Shown here piece by piece: positions 1-5,802 of a stretch of 24,898 nt of DNA. Below the pieces are notes generated by a model that was not told where the DNA came from, ran no database searches, and saw only the letters and a list, made by a program, of their open reading frames with translations. The DNA is taken from positions 1 to 24,898 of the IMG/VR virus record IMGVR_UViG_3300028388_004838. One strand, 5' to 3'. The stretch is from a virus. The position numbers and the translations under genes are program-made. How positions within the stretch are numbered: the stretch's first letter is position 1; the number at the start of each line of letters is the position of its first letter.

Positions 1-8
1 ATAAAATA

Positions 9-20
9 GGATGCCATCCC
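9..20. repeat. Dispersed palindrome, 12-base copy
   Basis: GGATGCCATCCC, one base short of the GGGATGSCATCCC palindrome found throughout this window. It abuts the GC-rich hairpin at 18-35 and shares its last bases with that stem. It is one of the few copies outside a coding region. Confidence 0.7.
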
Positions 21-40
21 GCGCCGAGGCGCGGGCTCCG
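18..40. repeat. Left GC-rich hairpin, one arm of an inverted repeat flanking the MuB gene
   Basis: Bases 18-35 form a perfect stem of eight GC pairs around a two-base GA centre. Bases 19-40 are the exact reverse complement of 820-841, so the MuB-type gene is bracketed by 22-base inverted repeats. There is no T-run, so it is not a classical terminator. It could be a REP-like element, an mRNA-stability hairpin or a protein-binding site. Confidence 0.75.
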
Positions 41-60
41 ATAACCAAGAGGAAACCACA

Positions 61-810
61 ATGGAAAACCAAACGATTGAAACGCTAGCGCTCAAAGAAG
101 CGCTCATCATGGCAGAAACCCTGCTCGAACAAGACAGCGAGCGGGTCGGCAAAGTCAGTGGCGCGCCTGGAACCGGCAAAACCGTGGCGAGTAAATACCT
201 GCAGAGTAAATACCCGGATGCAGTACGGCTGTGCGCCTTTGAGGGCATCACCCGGCGCGAGATTCTGATTATGCTGGCGCAAGCCTGGGGGCATCCGTCA
301 CCGCGTAATGTGGCGTATGGGGCATTGATGAACTGGTGCGGTGAACGCGCCAACGGGCGGTTGATTCTGATTGATGAGGCTGACGAACTGAAACACAGCC
401 TGTTGAACTCACTGCGTACCCTGGCGGATGAATACGGTGCGGCGATTATCCTGTTTGGCTCTGAGATTCTGGAACGCCAATTCGCCGACCCGCGTAGCGG
501 TGCGTACTTGGCGCGGCTGGCGCGGCGAGTTGGTACGTCCGTGGTGACGTTCCGTCCCATCGAAGGCAGGGATGACAACGCCATGGCGTTGGCAACGACG
601 TACTTTATTAAGCCGGTGTTCGGCGATGTCAGCAAAGCCGCTGCGCTGGAATTCCTGAAACACAGTCACGGCTACTGGGGCGAGGCCAAAGAACTGGCTC
701 GCGCCTGTCAGCGGGTACTCAAACTGAGCGGCGGCGAAGGCGGCAAGTTGACCGTTTTGACCGTTGATGTGATTCGCAAGGCCGCCAGCGAAATGGTCAA
801 AGGCCGCTAA
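61..810 (+). CDS. B: MuB-type AAA+ ATPase, transposition target-selection protein
   Basis: An AAA+ ATPase of 249 residues in the MuB/ExeA-like group. In Mu, B binds DNA as ATP-dependent filaments, picks the target site and activates the MuA transpososome for replicative transposition. Walker A is GAPGTGKT (residues 34-41). Walker B is LILIDEADEL (from residue 101), with D105-E106 for magnesium binding and hydrolysis. Mu B itself is about 312 residues with an N-terminal helix-turn-helix; that domain is absent here, leaving the ATPase core and a helical C-terminus as in shorter B proteins of other transposable phages. An AGAGGAAA ribosome-binding site precedes the ATG. It should follow the transposase gene, which lies outside the window. 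ExeA-type secretion ATPase is the alternative, but the downstream GemA and virion genes favour MuB. Confidence 0.9.
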   Translation: MENQTIETLALKEALIMAETLLEQDSERVGKVSGAPGTGKTVASKYLQSKYPDAVRLCAFEGITRREILIMLAQAWGHPSPRNVAYGALMNWCGERANGRLILIDEADELKHSLLNSLRTLADEYGAAIILFGSEILERQFADPRSGAYLARLARRVGTSVVTFRPIEGRDDNAMALATTYFIKPVFGDVSKAAALEFLKHSHGYWGEAKELARACQRVLKLSGGEGGKLTVLTVDVIRKAASEMVKGR

Positions 811-819
811 CATTACTAA

Positions 820-841
820 CGGAGCCCGCGCCTCGGCGCGG
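820..841. repeat. Right GC-rich hairpin, second arm of the repeat flanking MuB
   Basis: Exact reverse complement of bases 19-40. It folds by itself into CCGCGCC/GGCGCGG around a TC centre. It sits between the MuB stop and the AAAGGAG ribosome-binding site of the next gene, so it may affect mRNA stability or translation there. Confidence 0.75.
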
Positions 842-858
842 CTTAAAGGAGAGGTGAT

Positions 859-1239
859 ATGCAACAGGTAGCCGCAAGCACAAATATTTGTGGTAGATGC
901 AGGTATTCAATGGAGAAACCATGGGGTGAAGGTAATGCCCTGTTTTGTTCGTATGAAGCGGAACAGGCAGTTAGCCCTCTTTCTACTTGCGACGCTTACG
1001 AACCGGTAGACGGTTCACACACCAGCGAGGCGCACTTCGTCTTGGACGCGGATGAAAACCCTGCCGACGAACCGCCCACGACGCCGGAAATGGCCGAAGA
1101 TGCGATATACGAGTTTCTGGATTCGTGGTTCACCTCGGCGCAAGCGATTGAAATATTAGACACCATTCGCAAGCGCTTTGAAGACCGGATGATTGTCGAA
1201 CTGACGGGAGCGATAGACGATGAACACGCAGACGACTAA
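859..1239 (+). CDS. Early-region protein with N-terminal zinc-binding cysteines
   Basis: An unrecognised protein of 126 residues. Cysteines 11, 14, 30 and 44 follow the pattern C-x2-C-x15-C-x13-C, typical of a small zinc-binding module. The middle is acidic and proline-rich. The C-terminal half, from about residue 75, is predicted helical and acidic. The start has a good AAAGGAG site upstream. The gene overlaps the next one by 20 bases, so the two are probably co-translated. Position after MuB places it among the early, semi-essential genes of Mu-like phages, which are highly variable. No function can be given from sequence. Confidence 0.75.
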   Translation: MQQVAASTNICGRCRYSMEKPWGEGNALFCSYEAEQAVSPLSTCDAYEPVDGSHTSEAHFVLDADENPADEPPTTPEMAEDAIYEFLDSWFTSAQAIEILDTIRKRFEDRMIVELTGAIDDEHADD

Positions 1240-1489
1240 ACGCAGTTACAAGCCGCGTGACAAGCAGCATGTCGATTTCGCCACGCAGATTACAGAAAAG
1301 CAACTGCTATCCTGGCTGGCGAAAGACAAGCTGCGGCATACGGACATCGGCCTGGAAAAGCAGTGCCCCATCTGTAAAGAGTATTGGCCGTATGACAACG
1401 ACTTTTTTTATAGCCAAAAATCAGCCTGTATCGACTGTTTTCAACAACGGAAAGCGCGTTATGAAGCCGCGAATCAAACCGATATTTAA
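1220..1489 (+). CDS. Small zinc-finger early protein
   Basis: An unrecognised 89-residue protein. Cysteines 49, 52, 70 and 73 form C-x2-C-x17-C-x2-C, a zinc-ribbon or treble-clef pattern like that of small phage and HNH-type fingers. No HNH catalytic histidine or asparagine pair is visible. The N-terminus is basic (KRSYKPRDK), consistent with nucleic-acid binding. The ATG lies inside the end of the preceding gene. Plausible roles are DNA or RNA binding, or host takeover, but this is inference. Confidence 0.7.
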   Translation: MNTQTTKRSYKPRDKQHVDFATQITEKQLLSWLAKDKLRHTDIGLEKQCPICKEYWPYDNDFFYSQKSACIDCFQQRKARYEAANQTDI

Positions 1490-1775
1490 GCATTCCATCG
1501 TCATGCACGGGCATATCTTCCAAGCGCCGCCCGTGCATGGCAGGATGTGCGTCGTTGTCGCTTGGGACAGCGGCGCGATTTACACCGTCCCGTATCTGGG
1601 ACATGGCATCGTACACGGCGAACTGTGCCGGTGCGAACTCAAAAAGGAGAGTAGACGTGAAATCACTTTTGATGATTATCGCCCTGTTGTTGACGGGCAT
1701 GGACTTCGCGGAGGCGGACATGGGCCGCATCAGCGCACCACAAGCCGGGATGAAATCCCAACTGAGCGAGGGTAA
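1461..1775 (+). CDS. Hypothetical protein, start and extent uncertain
   Basis: An ORF of 104 codons from an ATG inside the end of the zinc-finger gene, with GGAAAG upstream. The first 65 or so residues look protein-like (MHGHIFQAPPVHGRMCVVVAW). The last 37 are rich in Gly, His, Arg and Thr and look like an out-of-frame reading of the small signal-peptide ORF at 1657-1779. Either both overlapping frames are used, or this gene once ended earlier or has a frame error near 1655. An in-frame reading exists upstream to 1257, but that part overlaps the better zinc-finger gene. Confidence 0.4.
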   Translation: MKPRIKPIFKHSIVMHGHIFQAPPVHGRMCVVVAWDSGAIYTVPYLGHGIVHGELCRCELKKESRREITFDDYRPVVDGHGLRGGGHGPHQRTTSRDEIPTERG

Positions 1776-1779
1776 GTGA
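1657..1779 (+). CDS. Small protein with a hydrophobic, signal-like N-terminus
   Basis: A 40-codon ORF with a GTG start and AAGGAG eight bases upstream. Its product begins MKSLLMIIALLLTGMDFAEA, a Lys, a hydrophobic core and then small residues, resembling a signal peptide or single membrane anchor. About 20 residues follow. It ends one base before the ATG of the next gene, a normal phage spacing. It overlaps the previous ORF in another frame. Too short for family recognition; a membrane or periplasmic accessory peptide is possible. Confidence 0.45.
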   Translation: MKSLLMIIALLLTGMDFAEADMGRISAPQAGMKSQLSEGK

Positions 1780-1780
1780 G

Positions 1781-2215
1781 ATGGCATTTTTTGCTAAAGA
1801 AGTGAAAACCGCGCTACTGAAACGCGGCGACAGCGAGCAAACCTGCCCGCCAGATTTGGCTTTTCAGGCGCGGCGTCTGTTCCAATTGCAGGAACAAGCA
1901 AAGCTGGTTGAGCGCGATATTAAAGCCGTGCGCGACGAAATCGACGGCAAGTTAGACCCGCAAGATAAAGTGGTATTACCGGGCGAGTGTCAGGTTATGA
2001 AAGTTACCACGGCGCGAATTGAAGTGACCGACGCGGACGGATTGCGCCGGGCATTGGGCGAGCGATTTGACGATTTAGTTCATGTCAGCACGTCATTTAA
2101 GCTGGAGAACCGCTTAAAGGACATGATGAACGACGATGCCGACGCAGCAGGTCAAACCGCCAAGCAATACGTGCAAATCAAACACACCCATTCGCTGCGC
2201 TGCACATCCGCGTAG
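1781..2215 (+). CDS. Early-region coiled-coil protein, possibly Gam-like
   Basis: A 144-residue protein not firmly recognised. Residues about 28-60 form a charged helix likely to be a coiled coil (LAFQARRLFQLQEQAKLVER onward). A beta-rich segment with ITVTDAD-like strands follows, then a short helix and another strand (VHVSTSFKLENRL). The order long helix, strand, helix, strand and the position between MuB and GemA match Mu Gam, the double-strand-end binding nuclease inhibitor. The sequence match is weak, so this is inference. Siphovirus Gp157-type proteins are an alternative. The last 20 residues look poorly conserved. Confidence 0.7.
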   Translation: MAFFAKEVKTALLKRGDSEQTCPPDLAFQARRLFQLQEQAKLVERDIKAVRDEIDGKLDPQDKVVLPGECQVMKVTTARIEVTDADGLRRALGERFDDLVHVSTSFKLENRLKDMMNDDADAAGQTAKQYVQIKHTHSLRCTSA

Positions 2216-2223
2216 CATCAACC

Positions 2224-2253
2224 GGATGTCATCCCAGACATGGGATGACATCC
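2224..2253. repeat. Hairpin made of two inverted palindrome copies
   Basis: GGATGTCATCCC (2224-2235) and GGGATGACATCC (2242-2253) are exact reverse complements separated by AGACAT, giving a 12-pair stem and six-base loop. No T-run follows. This is the only place in the window where two copies are paired head to head, an arrangement like a REPIN. Confidence 0.75.
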
Positions 2254-2348
2254 AAAAGAGCACGGAAATGTCCATTGAGCACAGCGGCGAACAGTCTTGG
2301 ATTGACGCGGATGGCATCCCAGAGGGCGTAAACGATGCAAAGGGTTGA
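2226..2348 (+). CDS. Possible small ORF spanning the double palindrome
   Basis: Forty codons from an ATG within the hairpin repeat at 2224. The product is acidic (MSSQTWDDIQKSTEMSIEHS at its start) and ends DGIPEGVNDAKG, with a further palindrome copy at 2309-2320. No clear ribosome-binding site, and its end overlaps the ATG of the next small ORF. It may be only chance open frame in a spacer between 2215 and 2424. Confidence 0.25.
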   Translation: MSSQTWDDIQKSTEMSIEHSGEQSWIDADGIPEGVNDAKG

Positions 2349-2427
2349 CAACCAGGCTGACAACCAATTGGCCCAGCTACAGCAGCAGGCAGAGGCCCGA
2401 CCGTTCGCGGTGAAAAGAACAACTTGA
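2335..2427 (+). CDS. Possible 30-residue glutamine-rich peptide
   Basis: ATG at 2335 to TGA at 2425-2427. The product is helical and rich in Gln and Ala (QLAQLQQQAEA). It overlaps the preceding small ORF and its stop overlaps a TTG that could start the next gene, a typical translational-coupling pattern. Too short to assign; kept because otherwise the stretch 2216-2423 has no confident gene. Confidence 0.3.
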   Translation: MQRVDNQADNQLAQLQQQAEARPFAVKRTT

Positions 2428-2732
2428 GACTTGTTATCGCGTTCAGCCGGCAGGCGTTTATGTCCATCGCTCGGATGAGTAAAGGGCAATGGGAGAAAAT
2501 TTGCGCTGAGCAAGTGCCTGGCTGGTCAGGCAGGTTCACCGGCATAGACCTCTTAACCCTCAGTCAGGAAGCCAAAACGGTCCACCAGCGGGCCGAAAAT
2601 CCACCATCTCCAACAACAGGCCCGCCGCGTCCGGTAATAATCAGAACGGAAGCGGAAAGGGCCACCATAAACAACGCCCTGGCGGAAGCCAGAGCCATAC
2701 TGGGATGCCAGGATGCCATCCCAAAGGACTAG
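2424..2732 (+). CDS. Hypothetical early protein
   Basis: An unrecognised ORF of up to 102 residues. TTG at 2424 is the first start and would be coupled to the preceding stop. ATG at 2460 (MSIARMSKGQWEK) or 2475 (MSKGQWEK) are equally reasonable; none has a strong ribosome-binding site. The middle is Pro/Thr-rich (NPPSPTTGPPRPV), a linker, between an N-terminal helical part and a C-terminal helix (ERATINNALAEARAIL). The end carries a palindrome copy at 2711-2722, read as QDAIPKD. Confidence 0.6.
   Translation: MRLVIAFSRQAFMSIARMSKGQWEKICAEQVPGWSGRFTGIDLLTLSQEAKTVHQRAENPPSPTTGPPRPVIIRTEAERATINNALAEARAILGCQDAIPKD
2711..2722. repeat. Dispersed palindrome, 12-base copy
   Basis: GGATGCCATCCC inside the last codons of the preceding gene, preceded at 2702 by a partial second copy (GGGATGCC). 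Confidence 0.65.
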
Positions 2733-2750
2733 AACCCTGGAGGACATCAC

Positions 2751-3185
2751 ATGAGAAACAGCAACTACGCGCATTTGCGTTATTACCGCCTGCTGTCGAT
2801 TGCAAAAAAGCAGCTCGACATGGATGAGGACAGCTACCGCTCGCTGCTCGCACGCTGCGGTGCAAAGGAATCAAACGGGAAAGTCAGCGCAACTAGCATG
2901 ACGATTCCCCAACTGGAGCAAGCGGTAAACGAGATGAAACGGATGGGTTTTCGGATTGTCGCAAACCCCAACTCTCCAAGCCCCAAGCAGTGGGGTATGT
3001 TCTCGTATCTCTTGACTCAGAACGGTTACGATGGCGATGACGATCCGGGTTTCCTGGCATTCATGCGCCATACCGTCAAAACCGACGATGTGAAGAACCT
3101 GAGCAGAAAGCAGATGAGCAACTTAATCACCGGCCTGCAACGCCGTATGCGGACGTCTTCTAATAAGGAGGAAACATGCGTATAA
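2751..3185 (+). CDS. gemA: GemA family regulatory protein (Mu gp16-like)
   Basis: A 144-residue member of the GemA/DUF1018 family of Mu-like phages. The hallmarks are an N-terminal helical block (LRYYRLLSIAKKQLDMDEDS, then YRSLLARCG), a central segment ending in LEQAVNEMKRMGF, and a C-terminal half opening with PSPKQWGMFSYL. Mu GemA is an early protein reported to alter host gene expression and DNA topology; its exact biochemical activity is unclear. The start has GGAGG in CCCTGGAGGACATCACATG. This is one of the strongest signs, with MuB, that the element is a transposable phage. Mor, which normally follows nearby, is not recognisable here. Confidence 0.9.
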   Translation: MRNSNYAHLRYYRLLSIAKKQLDMDEDSYRSLLARCGAKESNGKVSATSMTIPQLEQAVNEMKRMGFRIVANPNSPSPKQWGMFSYLLTQNGYDGDDDPGFLAFMRHTVKTDDVKNLSRKQMSNLITGLQRRMRTSSNKEETCV

Positions 3186-3202
3186 AAGGAATATTGACAT
3201 GA
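3176..3202 (+). other. Eight-codon leader ORF with a strong ribosome-binding site
   Basis: AAGGAGG at 3165-3171 is one of the strongest Shine-Dalgarno sites in the window. It precedes an ATG at 3176 that encodes only MRIKGILT before TGA at 3200. That stop overlaps the ATG (3199) of the next gene as ATGA. The mini-ORF also overlaps the last codons of gemA. It probably delivers ribosomes to the 58-codon gene by coupling, or is a remnant. Confidence 0.4.
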
Positions 3203-3375
3203 GACCAATCTTATTCATGCCGCATGTCGATGATCTCCGCTTGAAATATAGAAGCGAGGTGGAAGCGTTTGCAAAGCGTGACGGGTTTGACAACGTTACG
3301 GATTTTATCAGTTTCTTTGCGGGACGGTATAAGCTTCCGTTTGATGGTGATGTGTATCGGTGGCGATTAGTCTAA
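3199..3375 (+). CDS. Small hypothetical protein
   Basis: A 58-codon ORF with AAAAGGA about nine bases upstream of its ATG. The product is rich in aromatic and charged residues (RDGFDNVTDFISFFAGRYKL, ending DGDVYRWRLV) and looks like a real small folded protein. No family recognised. Its stop overlaps the stop of the convergent RAYT gene by a few bases, so the transposase gene ends exactly at its 3' end. It might be a remnant or an intact small regulator after gemA. Confidence 0.55.
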   Translation: MRPILFMPHVDDLRLKYRSEVEAFAKRDGFDNVTDFISFFAGRYKLPFDGDVYRWRLV

Positions 3376-3959
3376 TCAACCTCAATCAAAAACTCCCGCA
3401 CCGCGCGATAATCACTCAACATATCGTGTACCTGTAATAACTTATCCAAGCCGCCGAAGATGTCCAAGGCGGCTTTTTTATCGGCGATGCCCGTAGCCGT
3501 TCCGCTCAACTGCGCCCACGAACTCCAGCGCCACTCGCGCCAATCCGCCATGATGCCGTGATGCGTGGGATTATAATGGATATAATGAATCACGCTTAAA
3601 GCATACGCTTCCGTGTTGACATGGATACGGCGAAACGGCTTGCGCATCAAATTACCGCAGCGGCCCCGGCGAAAGTTTACGGCCTGCGCGTATTCCTTAA
3701 ACGCCTGGCGCATCATATCCGGTACCTCTGTTGCCGGCTCAGGGATGACATCCGGCACAAAAATCAGCATGTGAAAATGATTAGGCAGTAGACAATATGC
3801 GCAAATATTGATTTTATCTAAGTGTTTGCTAAGCTTATCAAGGAACAGAAGGTACTCATCATCATCACAAAAAAGCTTTTCCATGCCGTTTGCGCGGTTG
3901 AATACGTGATAATATGAGCTTTGCGCAAACACAGCGCGGTATTTTTGCAGTAATGGCAT
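3372..3959 (-). CDS. REP-associated tyrosine transposase (RAYT, Y1 HUH family)
   Basis: A 195-residue HUH single-strand DNA transposase of the REP-associated type. The HUH metal site is H61-F-H63 in LLPNHFHMLI. The catalytic tyrosine is probably Y126 in VIHYIHYNP, matching the YIHxNP signature of RAYTs. N-terminal YHVFNRANG is also typical. RAYTs cleave and are thought to spread short palindromic REP sequences; no TnpB partner is present, which separates it from IS200/IS605. It is on the minus strand among plus-strand phage genes, looks more AT-rich than its neighbours, and probably entered the phage later. It contains a palindrome copy at 3742-3753. Length is within the family range and all visible catalytic residues are intact. 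Confidence 0.9.
   Translation of the reverse strand: MPLLQKYRAVFAQSSYYHVFNRANGMEKLFCDDDEYLLFLDKLSKHLDKINICAYCLLPNHFHMLIFVPDVIPEPATEVPDMMRQAFKEYAQAVNFRRGRCGNLMRKPFRRIHVNTEAYALSVIHYIHYNPTHHGIMADWREWRWSSWAQLSGTATGIADKKAALDIFGGLDKLLQVHDMLSDYRAVREFLIEVD
3742..3753. repeat. Dispersed palindrome inside the RAYT gene
   Basis: GGGATGACATCC, read on the minus strand within PDVIPEP of the transposase. The transposase therefore carries the same repeat as the surrounding phage genes. Confidence 0.6.
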
Positions 3960-3998
3960 CGGATAACACCCAAGACGAAATTAAAGTTAAACAGCATT

Positions 3999-4196
3999 AT
4001 GGATTGTCCGCACTGTTCAAGCAAGATGAATGTTTACGGCACCGTGCGCTATAGCGCCGTGGTGTTGCGTTATCGCTCGTGCAAGGCGTGCGGGCATAAA
4101 CTCATATCAGCAGAAGAAACCACGGGACGGCATCCCAAATGCAGGAAACCGAAATCACAGCGGCAGTTGCCGCTGCCGTTGCAAGAATCAAACTGA
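3999..4196 (+). CDS. Zinc-ribbon protein, possibly an Ogr- or Com-like regulator
   Basis: A 65-residue protein with C3-x2-C6 and C28-x2-C31. The spacing, the opening MDCPHCSSKM and the SCKACGHKLISAEE segment resemble the zinc ribbons of P2 Ogr/Delta late activators and NrdR. The C-terminus is basic and ends in a low-complexity PLPL stretch. Ogr proteins activate phage late promoters, so a role in switching on the following virion genes is an attractive inference; Mu Com, a zinc-binding translational activator, is another option. No good ribosome-binding site is seen. The end overlaps the MuF start by 58 bases. Confidence 0.65.
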   Translation: MDCPHCSSKMNVYGTVRYSAVVLRYRSCKACGHKLISAEETTGRHPKCRKPKSQRQLPLPLQESN

Positions 4197-5512
4197 GACA
4201 GGCGGTAATAAAAGACGATGCCGCGTTTGAGCGCACGTACACGGCGCTTCAAGATGCGCTAAGCCGGTCATGGGATAAGCAGGTACGCGAAGCCTTGACG
4301 GCTTCGCTTGAACGCCTGGCGCAACTTGGCGCGGGCGAATTCAGCAAAGCCGATGCGGAAATTCTCATGTACGCGGTCGAGCGTTACTTGGGGCCGGATG
4401 CCATGATAGCCGCAACGCGAGGCCCGGCGCTGGAATTCTCCGCGCTGCTGTATGAAATCGGCTGGAAAGAAGTTAGGGATGCCATCCCAACCGGCGTAGA
4501 TTTAACCTTCAAGCAGCCAGACTTACGCGCTCTTGAACTCACCCAACGCGCCAATCTTTACTGGATTGGCAACAGTTGGAACAGCTATACGGACGGGCTG
4601 TTTCGGAATGCACTCAAGGACTATTACGAACAAGGCTACAGCCGTAAGAAACTGATGGACAGGATGGCATCCGACTTTGCCGGGTTGGGTGAACGCGGCT
4701 ATGTGTACTGGGACTTAATGGCCGATCATACCGCGACCAAAACGCGGGAAATCGGGCGCATCGGCGCGTATGACGCGGGCGGTATTGAATACGTGCAGGT
4801 GCGTGCGCATCTCGACCAGCGCACCACGCCGATATGCCGCAGCTTGCACAATCGGATTATCCCCGTGTCCAGGCTCAAACAGCAGCGTGACGATTACCTG
4901 AATGCCACGTCTGAGCGTAACGAATACGCGGCCAAAGAAGCATGGACGATGCACGGCGCGGACGCTAACCTGGACGGCGTGAATACCAACAAACTGCCGA
5001 GGGGGACGGCGATGCCGCCGTATCACTTCAGATGTCGGACAATTACCGTGGCGTACTTCAAACCGTCACGGGATGCCATCCCAACAGTGCAGCACGGCGA
5101 CGGCATGAGCCCAGCGCAACGGCGCAAGGTGGACGCGCTGAGCGCCCAGGAACACGCCGCCAACGCGCGGGACATACGCGCCAATGCCAAGACGCTGCAA
5201 TTCAATGAAAAAGATTTTCGCAACGACTTGCGCAAGGCTATACTTAAACATGCTGAGCAAGATTATGGGATTACCGACGCGGCGGAATACCTTGAGCAAG
5301 CCAGAAAAACAGTCGCCAGCGCCGACCATGTATCGGTGCGTGATTACAAAGGCGGCTTGCAATACTCGTTTTTGTCAACCAAAGAAAAAGGCTATGCCGT
5401 GGTGGACATGAATCTGCAACTACGCGGCTGTTATGGACACGTCAAAGAGGGGGCGATAGAAAAATGCCTGCGCGAAAATTTAGAGAAGTATCAGACCATG
5501 ATCATGTTTTAA
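4139..5512 (+). CDS. MuF-type head morphogenesis protein with a probable C-terminal toxin domain
   Basis: A 457-residue protein. Residues about 130-305 are a MuF domain (SPP1 gp7/Mu gp30 family), a minor head protein bound near the portal. The signature DQRTTPICRSLHN and the closing PPYHFRCRT, with its His and Cys, are clear. A linker (about 306-360) leads to a 100-residue C-terminal domain not needed for the MuF fold, with VSVRDYKGGLQYSF and GYAVVDMNLQLRGCYGHV. Its beta-hairpin look resembles BECR-fold RNase toxins seen at MuF C-termini; this is inference. Two palindromes lie inside (4476, 5070), read as RDAIP. The start overlaps the previous gene and its ribosome-binding site is weak, so a later start is possible. 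Such MuF fusions are known as temperate-phage polymorphic toxins. Confidence 0.88.
   Translation: MQETEITAAVAAAVARIKLRQAVIKDDAAFERTYTALQDALSRSWDKQVREALTASLERLAQLGAGEFSKADAEILMYAVERYLGPDAMIAATRGPALEFSALLYEIGWKEVRDAIPTGVDLTFKQPDLRALELTQRANLYWIGNSWNSYTDGLFRNALKDYYEQGYSRKKLMDRMASDFAGLGERGYVYWDLMADHTATKTREIGRIGAYDAGGIEYVQVRAHLDQRTTPICRSLHNRIIPVSRLKQQRDDYLNATSERNEYAAKEAWTMHGADANLDGVNTNKLPRGTAMPPYHFRCRTITVAYFKPSRDAIPTVQHGDGMSPAQRRKVDALSAQEHAANARDIRANAKTLQFNEKDFRNDLRKAILKHAEQDYGITDAAEYLEQARKTVASADHVSVRDYKGGLQYSFLSTKEKGYAVVDMNLQLRGCYGHVKEGAIEKCLRENLEKYQTMIMF
4476..4488. repeat. Dispersed palindrome, perfect 13-base copy
   Basis: GGGATGCCATCCC within the MuF gene, read as VRDAIPT. Confidence 0.8.
5070..5082. 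repeat. Dispersed palindrome, perfect 13-base copy
   Basis: GGGATGCCATCCC in the linker between the MuF domain and the C-terminal domain, read as SRDAIPT. It marks the fusion point of the probable toxin domain. Confidence 0.8.
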
Positions 5513-5769
5513 GCTGGATTGGCATTTTGGAGGAAGGCGCAAAGCCGCCCGGCTGGCCTTCGCCAAGTGTGCCGATTTCCGGCTTGATGAACCTGTCAGA
5601 CTACGCCGACGCCATCACCGAAGCGGACGCCGCAAGGTTGCGCAAAGTCCTTGCCAGCGACGCGATATTGAAAGACGATGACGTGATGCAGATGGTGGTA
5701 GGCATTCGCAGAGATAACCCCAAGGATTACCCTGAAAGTCATTGGTGGTGGTGGCCGGAAAAGCTGTAA
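5464..5769 (+). CDS. Small protein overlapping MuF, candidate immunity protein
   Basis: A 101-residue protein of no recognised family. Its ATG lies 49 bases inside the MuF toxin-like domain, in another frame, so the two are co-translated. It is acidic, with a helical middle (LMNLSDYADAITEADAARLR) and an unusual tryptophan cluster at the end (SHWWWWPEKL). A small acidic protein directly after and overlapping a toxin domain is the usual layout of an immunity gene, but that is inference from position. A later start such as TTG 5527 is possible. A strong terminator follows two bases after the stop. Confidence 0.75.
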   Translation: MPARKFREVSDHDHVLSWIGILEEGAKPPGWPSPSVPISGLMNLSDYADAITEADAARLRKVLASDAILKDDDVMQMVVGIRRDNPKDYPESHWWWWPEKL

Positions 5770-5771
5770 TA

Positions 5772-5798
5772 AAAAAGCCCGCGCGATGCGGGCTTTTT
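5772..5798. terminator. Bidirectional rho-independent terminator
   Basis: GCCCGC (5777-5782) pairs with GCGGGC (5788-5793) around a GCGAT loop, with an A-run before and a T-run after. It therefore terminates in both directions. It separates the convergent candidate immunity gene (plus) and gp10-like gene (minus), as expected at a convergent junction. Confidence 0.9.
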
Positions 5799-5802
5799 GC
5801 TT

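Noticed and set aside
1257-1460. Upstream extension of the 1461 ORF to 1257
   Set aside because: It overlaps the zinc-finger gene, which has the cysteine pattern and coupling expected for the real frame.
2136-2225. Upstream extension of the 40-codon ORF at 2226 to 2136
   Set aside because: The added part overlaps the well-supported preceding gene in another frame and is not protein-like.
3372-3959. RAYT as an IS200/IS605 element
   Set aside because: No TnpB-like gene follows, and the YIHxNP signature and size fit the RAYT branch.
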